A DNA stretch of 9,510 nucleotides from Paracoccaceae bacterium (GTDB taxonomy: Bacteria; Pseudomonadota; Alphaproteobacteria; Rhodobacterales; Rhodobacteraceae). The notes beneath the pieces were generated by a model. That model was not told the DNA's origin, made no database searches, and worked only from the letters and a program-made list of their open reading frames with translations. The stretch covers positions 1 to 9,510 of the forward strand of contig SLQN01000295.1 of the NCBI GenBank assembly GCA_007131465.1, given 5' to 3'. The first letter of the stretch is position 1. Each line of letters starts with the position of its first letter. Shown piece after piece: positions 6,479 to 9,510 of the stretch. The position numbers were made by a program, and so were the translations under genes.

Positions 6479-6766
6479 GCGGCCAAGACCCCGCCAGAAG
6501 ATGTCGTGATCGCGGCGCGGATTGCGCAGCGCGTCCTGAGCGCTCAGGTTACATTATACTGCCCCGATTGCGGAGAAGTGTTGCGGCAGATCAGGGATGA
6601 CGATCTGTTGCGATATCGCTGCCATACCGGCCATGCGTTCACCCCGGCCGCGCTGCTGGCCGTGCAATCGGCAAAGATCGGGGACACGCTCTGAACCGCG
6701 CCGCCCATTTTCTAGGAGCGGCAGAACCTGATGGCGGTGATGCGCGCGATGCTGAAAGCGGCTGAC
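6479..6766 (+). pseudogene. C-terminal remnant of a CheB-type chemotaxis methylesterase homologue
   Basis: The frame reads PPEDVVIAARIAQ, then a four-ligand zinc-ribbon-like segment (C-x2-C, then C-x3-H within RYRCHTGHAF), then the AALLAVQSAKIGDTL helix. This is the C-terminal tail seen in stand-alone CheB-domain proteins, after the methylesterase domain. The reading continues in the same frame past a TGA at 6692-6694 and a TAG at 6713-6715 into ERQNLMAVMRAMLKAAD. In intact relatives, as I recall them, this part reads like LWxALRALEERxxLM. So the TGA sits where Trp (TGG) is expected and the TAG where Glu (GAG) is expected, each one substitution away. The N-terminal methylesterase domain is absent: the space back to the DUF4387 stop holds only about 55 bp of unrecognisable sequence. 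I read this as a dead gene fragment and not a functional 62-residue protein, although a GTG-initiated frame (6506-6694) is open. Family identification is from memory of the motif. Confidence 0.6.
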
Positions 6767-7073
6767 GGTCCTGCCGATGTCATTACAGGCGATGCGGTGT
6801 CAGGTTCTGACTGAACCGGCATATGCGTCGGGGTCGCACACCGGTGCTGTTGCGGCAACCCAGGGCACGCGCCAGCGCATCTGCATCATTCACAGCCATA
6901 AACATCCCGCTGGTCTGTCCCAGCCAGAGTGCCGCCGTGATCCGGCGCGCATGCAGGACCTGGCTTTCGGAATGCGCGGCCTTCGGGCGCTGGCGATCTT
7001 GAACAAGGCGGCGCATCCAAGGCATGATACCAGACAGATGACGCCCGCGGGCCGTCCTTGTGGGAGACCAGTC
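6767..7073 (+). other. gene-free stretch before the CDF transporter
   Basis: The frame of the transporter is open back to 6777, but the extra 99 residues have no family resemblance and a good start with ribosome binding site exists at 7074. On the minus strand an 80-codon open frame (about 7024 to 6783) exists that I cannot assign. The stretch holds the transporter's candidate promoter and a perfect 10-bp palindrome, GCCCGCGGGC, at 7043-7052. The rest looks like degraded sequence continuous with the neighbouring gene remnant. Confidence 0.4.
6999..7028 (+). promoter_or_regulatory. candidate promoter of the CDF gene
   Basis: TTGAAC (6999-7004), an 18-nt spacer and CATGAT (7023-7028) are each 4-of-6 matches to the sigma-70 hexamers. 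The expected start near 7035 would place the palindrome GCCCGCGGGC (7043-7052) in the leader, where a repressor could bind. Weak evidence by itself. Confidence 0.25.
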
Positions 7074-8216
7074 ATGGCGGGCGAGGCGACCTGCACGGAC
7101 ACTGACGGATTGCGCGACAAGCGGCGCGCGGCATGGGCGGGGGTGTTTCTGAACGCGCCGCTGGCTGCGGTCAAGATCCTCGTGGGGCTTATGGCGCAAA
7201 GTCAGGCACTGGTCGCGGACGGGGTGCATTCGCTGTCGGATCTGGCCTCGGACGGGGCCGTGATCTGGGCACTGGGCCATTCGCACCGCCCGCCGGACGC
7301 CGAGCACCCGTTCGGGCATGGCCGGTTCGAGACATTGGCCACACTCGCCATCGCGGCCATGCTGGCACTGGCCGCAGCGGGCATATTGATCGATGCGGGG
7401 CTGCGCCTGTTCGAGGAGCCACAGCCTGCACCGGGGGTTCTGGCGCTTTGGGTGGCAGGGCTGTCGATTGCGCTGAAAGAGGGCCTGTATCACTACACAA
7501 AGGCCGTCGCGCGGCGCACGGGCTCGGCCATGATGGCGGCGAATGCGTGGCATCACCGGTCGGATGCCGCGTCCTCGGTGGTGGCGCTGGCAGGGATAGG
7601 CGCGGCGACGCTGGGATGGCCGCTGGCCGATGCTTTCGGGGCCGCGATAATTGCGCTGATGCTGGCGCGGGTGGCCTGGGATTACGGGCGGCCCGCGGTG
7701 CGTGAACTGGCCGACACCGCCCCGCCCGCCGACATGGCGCGCGCGACCCTGGCTGCGCTGATGGCGACACCCGGCGTGCGCGACGCGCATGATCTGCGCC
7801 TGCGCCATATGGGCGGGGCGGTGCAGGCCGATGTGCATATCACGCTCGACCCCGCGATGACCCTGTCCGAGGCGCACCGCCTGTGTGAAGCCGCCCGCGC
7901 GCAGGTTCAGGCAGCAGTCCCCGACATGGCCGAAATCATCATCCACCCCGAACCCGACGGGCATGCCGATGGCAAGGCCGCGCATGACGCCGCCCTGCGC
8001 CCTGAACTGACAGGGGTCGTGCACGCCTGTCTGGACGGGATCGTTCCGCCAGAGGCGATCCGCCATCTGCGGCTGGATTACCGCGATGACGGGGTGATTG
8101 CCGTGGTCGAACTTGCCGAAAGGCCAATTGACGGGGCGCAATCGCGGGTGGCGGTCCGGTTGCGCAAGAGCCGGGGCGATCTGTCCGAGATCCGCCTGCT
8201 TTGGTCTGCGTCATGA
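7074..8216 (+). CDS. cation diffusion facilitator (CDF) family metal transporter
   Basis: This 380-residue inner-membrane protein should export a divalent metal ion from the cytosol in exchange for protons. Six membrane segments are expected between about residues 20 and 205. The CDF metal site is intact: H52-x3-D56 in VADGVHSLSD (segment 2) and H160-x3-D164 in NAWHHRSD (segment 5). This His/Asp pattern is most often seen in Zn-type transporters, whereas E. coli FieF/YiiP has Asp at the first position, so zinc is a guess. HPFGHGRFE (78-86) is the conserved loop motif. Residues about 215-292 form the cytosolic dimerisation domain, ending IIIHPEPDGH. About 85 further residues (295-380) extend beyond the usual end of the family (around 300). 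The ATG at 7074 has GGGAG 7 nt upstream; the open frame before it is not family-like. It stands alone between a gene remnant and the mod locus, 51 bp before the ModE-like gene. Confidence 0.92.
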   Translation: MAGEATCTDTDGLRDKRRAAWAGVFLNAPLAAVKILVGLMAQSQALVADGVHSLSDLASDGAVIWALGHSHRPPDAEHPFGHGRFETLATLAIAAMLALAAAGILIDAGLRLFEEPQPAPGVLALWVAGLSIALKEGLYHYTKAVARRTGSAMMAANAWHHRSDAASSVVALAGIGAATLGWPLADAFGAAIIALMLARVAWDYGRPAVRELADTAPPADMARATLAALMATPGVRDAHDLRLRHMGGAVQADVHITLDPAMTLSEAHRLCEAARAQVQAAVPDMAEIIIHPEPDGHADGKAAHDAALRPELTGVVHACLDGIVPPEAIRHLRLDYRDDGVIAVVELAERPIDGAQSRVAVRLRKSRGDLSEIRLLWSAS

Positions 8217-8267
8217 CCCTGTCGCGCCGTGCTTGCTTTTCCGTGTTCATGGCTGGAAAGTACCGAT

Positions 8268-8639
8268 ATGGAGAATGAAACCCATCGCCCCCGCCTGCGC
8301 ATCCGCATCGTCTTTGGCGATTCGGAGATGATCGGGCCGGGCAAGGCCGAACTGCTTGAACGGATCGACCGCTGCGGCTCCATCGCGGCGGCGGGACGGG
8401 AAATGAACATGAGTTACAAGCGCGCGTGGCAGTTGATCGGCACGCTGAACGCCATGTTCCGTGAACCGCTGGTGGACAGCACGCGCGGGGGGCCGGGCGG
8501 CGGCGGGGCAGTGCTGACCGAGACCGGGAAAGCCGTTCTGACACTCTATCGTGCTTTTGAGGCGGAGGCGGCGGAGGCAGGGGCAAGGCGGCTGGCTGCC
8601 CTGCAAGAGATGCTGAGGGTTATTCCCGCAGAAAAATAA
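8268..8639 (+). CDS. modE: ModE-like winged helix-turn-helix regulator without molybdate-binding domains
   Basis: This 123-residue DNA-binding protein matches the N-terminal domain of the molybdate-responsive repressor ModE. Landmarks are LRIRIVFGDSEMIGPGKAELLERID, the helix-turn-helix GSIAAAGREMNMSYKRAWQLIGTLN (about residues 38-62), and the Gly-rich wing around GGPGGGG followed by AVLTETGKAVL. A coiled acidic C-terminal helix follows and the protein ends at residue 123. Full ModE (about 260 aa) has two further TOBE/molbindin domains that bind molybdate; they are absent here, so sensing must come from another partner or the protein acts constitutively. The ATG at 8268 has GGAAAG 7 nt upstream; the longer frame starting at 8229 has no support. 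It lies directly upstream of modA in the same direction. One-domain versions beside mod genes occur in many proteobacteria. Confidence 0.85.
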   Translation: MENETHRPRLRIRIVFGDSEMIGPGKAELLERIDRCGSIAAAGREMNMSYKRAWQLIGTLNAMFREPLVDSTRGGPGGGGAVLTETGKAVLTLYRAFEAEAAEAGARRLAALQEMLRVIPAEK

Positions 8640-8642
8640 CGG

Positions 8643-8671
8643 TTGACGTGCTTGTGGGCTTCTGGCGATAT
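8643..8671 (+). promoter_or_regulatory. candidate modA promoter
   Basis: TTGACG (8643-8648) is a 5-of-6 match to the -35 hexamer and begins 4 bp after the regulator's stop codon. With a 17-nt spacer the -10 would be CGATAT (8666-8671), a modest match. This suggests modABC can be transcribed separately from the regulator gene. Confidence 0.4.
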
Positions 8672-8687
8672 GTTTCACAAGAAATAT
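8670..8687 (+). promoter_or_regulatory. possible ModE-type operator ahead of modA
   Basis: ATGTTTC-ACAA-GAAATAT is an imperfect palindrome: two 7-bp arms with one mismatch and a 4-nt spacer. It overlaps the end of the candidate -10 and the expected transcription start, the position a repressor would use. The outer sequence also shows GATAT (8667-8671) and ATATC (8684-8688). It is AT-rich in a GC-rich genome, as known molybdate operators are, but it does not match the E. coli ModE box closely. Confidence 0.35.
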
Positions 8688-8704
8688 CATCTGGGAGACC
8701 ACGC

Positions 8705-9496
8705 ATGCCCGATACCCTCACCCGTGGTTCCATTCTAGCGGCTGTCGCATCGCTGGCTCTTGCTGCCGGACCCGCCCTTACCCGGGACAACGCGCCGGTG
8801 GTCGCTGCCGCCTCTGACCTGCAATTCGCGGTTGAAGAGGTCGCCACCGCGTTCGAGGCCGAGACAGGCATGCGCGTGCGTCTTGCGATGGGCTCGACTG
8901 GAAATTTTGCCCGCCAGATCCGCGAAGGCGCGCCGTTCCAGATCTTCATGGCCGCCGACGAACAGTTCATTGCCGATCTGCATGCCGACGGCCTGACCCG
9001 CGACCAGGGTGACCTCTATGCCATCGGGCGGATTGTGGTCATGGTGCCGCATGGCTCGCCCCTGACACCTGACACGGAGCTGGACAATCTGGCCGAGATG
9101 CTGGCAGCAGGCCAGATCACCCGCTTCGCCATCGCCAACCCCGACCATGCCCCCTACGGGATGCGCGCGCGCGAGGCGCTGACCACGCGCGGGCTCTGGG
9201 ACGATCTGCAACCCTTCATGGTGCTGGGCGAGAATGTCAGTCAGGCCGCGCAGTTCGCGCTGTCGGGCAATGCCGAGGGCGGCATCATCGCCTATTCGCT
9301 GGCGCTCGCGCCGCAGGTCGCACCTCTGGGCAGCTATGAGCTGATCCCCGAGGACTGGCACGAACCGCTGCGCCAGCGTATGGCGTTGCTGCAAGGCGCA
9401 GGCCCGGTGGCCGAGGCGTTCTATGCCTACATGATGGAACCTGCGGCGCTGGAGATCATGGCGCGGTATGGCTTTGTCGTGCCTGAAGGCGAGTGA
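8705..9496 (+). CDS. modA: molybdate ABC transporter periplasmic binding protein
   Basis: This 263-residue protein binds molybdate (and usually tungstate) in the periplasm for the ModBC ABC importer. Residues 1 to about 26 form the signal peptide (Arg7, then the hydrophobic run ILAAVASLALAAG); the cleavage site is not sharply defined. The mature protein opens with VVAAASDLQFAVEEVATAFE. It continues with MGSTGNFARQI, where the Ser/Thr loop should contact the oxyanion, then GAPFQIFMAADEQFIADL and LYAIGRIVVMVP. The second lobe carries IANPDHAPYGMRAREAL and GENVSQAAQFALSGNAEGGIIAYSLAL. The pattern resembles the Azotobacter-type ModA branch more than the E. coli one (from memory of the motifs). 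The ATG at 8705 has GGGAG (8693-8697) 7 nt upstream; the frame is open to 8648 but that extension would bury the signal peptide and overlap the promoter. Likely first gene of modABC. Confidence 0.94.
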   Translation: MPDTLTRGSILAAVASLALAAGPALTRDNAPVVAAASDLQFAVEEVATAFEAETGMRVRLAMGSTGNFARQIREGAPFQIFMAADEQFIADLHADGLTRDQGDLYAIGRIVVMVPHGSPLTPDTELDNLAEMLAAGQITRFAIANPDHAPYGMRAREALTTRGLWDDLQPFMVLGENVSQAAQFALSGNAEGGIIAYSLALAPQVAPLGSYELIPEDWHEPLRQRMALLQGAGPVAEAFYAYMMEPAALEIMARYGFVVPEGE

Positions 9497-9499
9497 CGC

Positions 9500-9510
9500 A
9501 TGGACTGGAC
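9500..9510 (+). CDS. modB: start of probable modB permease gene (cut by window end)
   Basis: An ATG 3 nt after the modA stop opens a frame beginning Met-Asp-Trp. GAAGG (9485-9489), within the end of modA, lies 10 nt before it. MDW is a common beginning of ModB inner-membrane subunits, and modB is the expected next gene. Only three full codons are visible, so the call depends on context. Confidence 0.5.

Noticed and set aside
6506..6694. A free-standing 62-residue zinc-ribbon protein starting at GTG
   Set aside because: Family-like sequence extends upstream of the GTG and continues in frame beyond two stop codons, so it is better read as part of a decayed CheB-type gene.
6777..7073. N-terminal extension of the CDF transporter by 99 residues
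   Set aside because: No resemblance to the family, overlap with the gene remnant, and a well-placed ribosome binding site at 7062-7066 for the ATG at 7074.
6783..8141. A 452-codon open frame on the minus strand opposite the CDF gene
   Set aside because: Composition is Arg/His/Gln-rich shadow sequence over most of its length and the plus strand encodes an unmistakable CDF protein. The part outside that gene (about 6783-7024) could not be assigned to any family.
8238..8259. Inverted repeat TTTCC/GGAAA ahead of the ModE-like gene as an autoregulatory operator
   Set aside because: Only 5-bp arms separated by 12 nt, and one arm is the ribosome binding site itself.

Overview
The window looks like chromosomal DNA from an alphaproteobacterium, most likely of the Rhodobacterales/Rhodobacteraceae. 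This is inferred from the high GC content, the GC-rich third codon positions and the gene families present. There are no tRNA or rRNA genes, CRISPR arrays, insertion sequences or phage genes that I can see.

Layout. (1) 34-414 (+) is a small cytosolic protein of unknown function. (2) 477-4602 (-) is a four-gene operon read leftwards: tctC-type periplasmic binding protein, tctB-type small membrane subunit, tctA-type large membrane subunit (together a complete tripartite tricarboxylate transporter, TTT), then an AbrB-family membrane protein. (3) 4603-4770 is a compact divergent control region. (4) 4771-6424 (+) is an overlapping pair: an AtuA-family (DUF1446) protein and a DUF4387 protein. (5) 6425-7073 is gene-poor and holds the decayed C-terminal end of a CheB-like gene, broken by two in-frame stop codons. 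(6) 7074-8216 (+) is a cation diffusion facilitator (CDF) metal transporter with an unusually long C-terminus. (7) 8268-9510 (+) is the beginning of a molybdate uptake locus: a short ModE-like DNA-binding protein, the ModA periplasmic binding protein, and the first codons of what is probably modB, cut by the window end.

How the genes fit together. The divergent arrangement in regions 2-4 suggests one functional unit: the TTT system imports an organic acid, and the cytosolic AtuA-DUF4387 pair acts on it or on its CoA derivative. The substrate cannot be read from the sequence. No geranyl-CoA carboxylase or other terpene gene lies nearby, so the name 'acyclic terpene utilisation' should not be taken as a function here. 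This module is the best candidate for an undescribed system in the window. The mod locus is conventional in content, but its regulator has only the DNA-binding domain, and modA carries a promoter-proximal imperfect palindrome that could be its operator.
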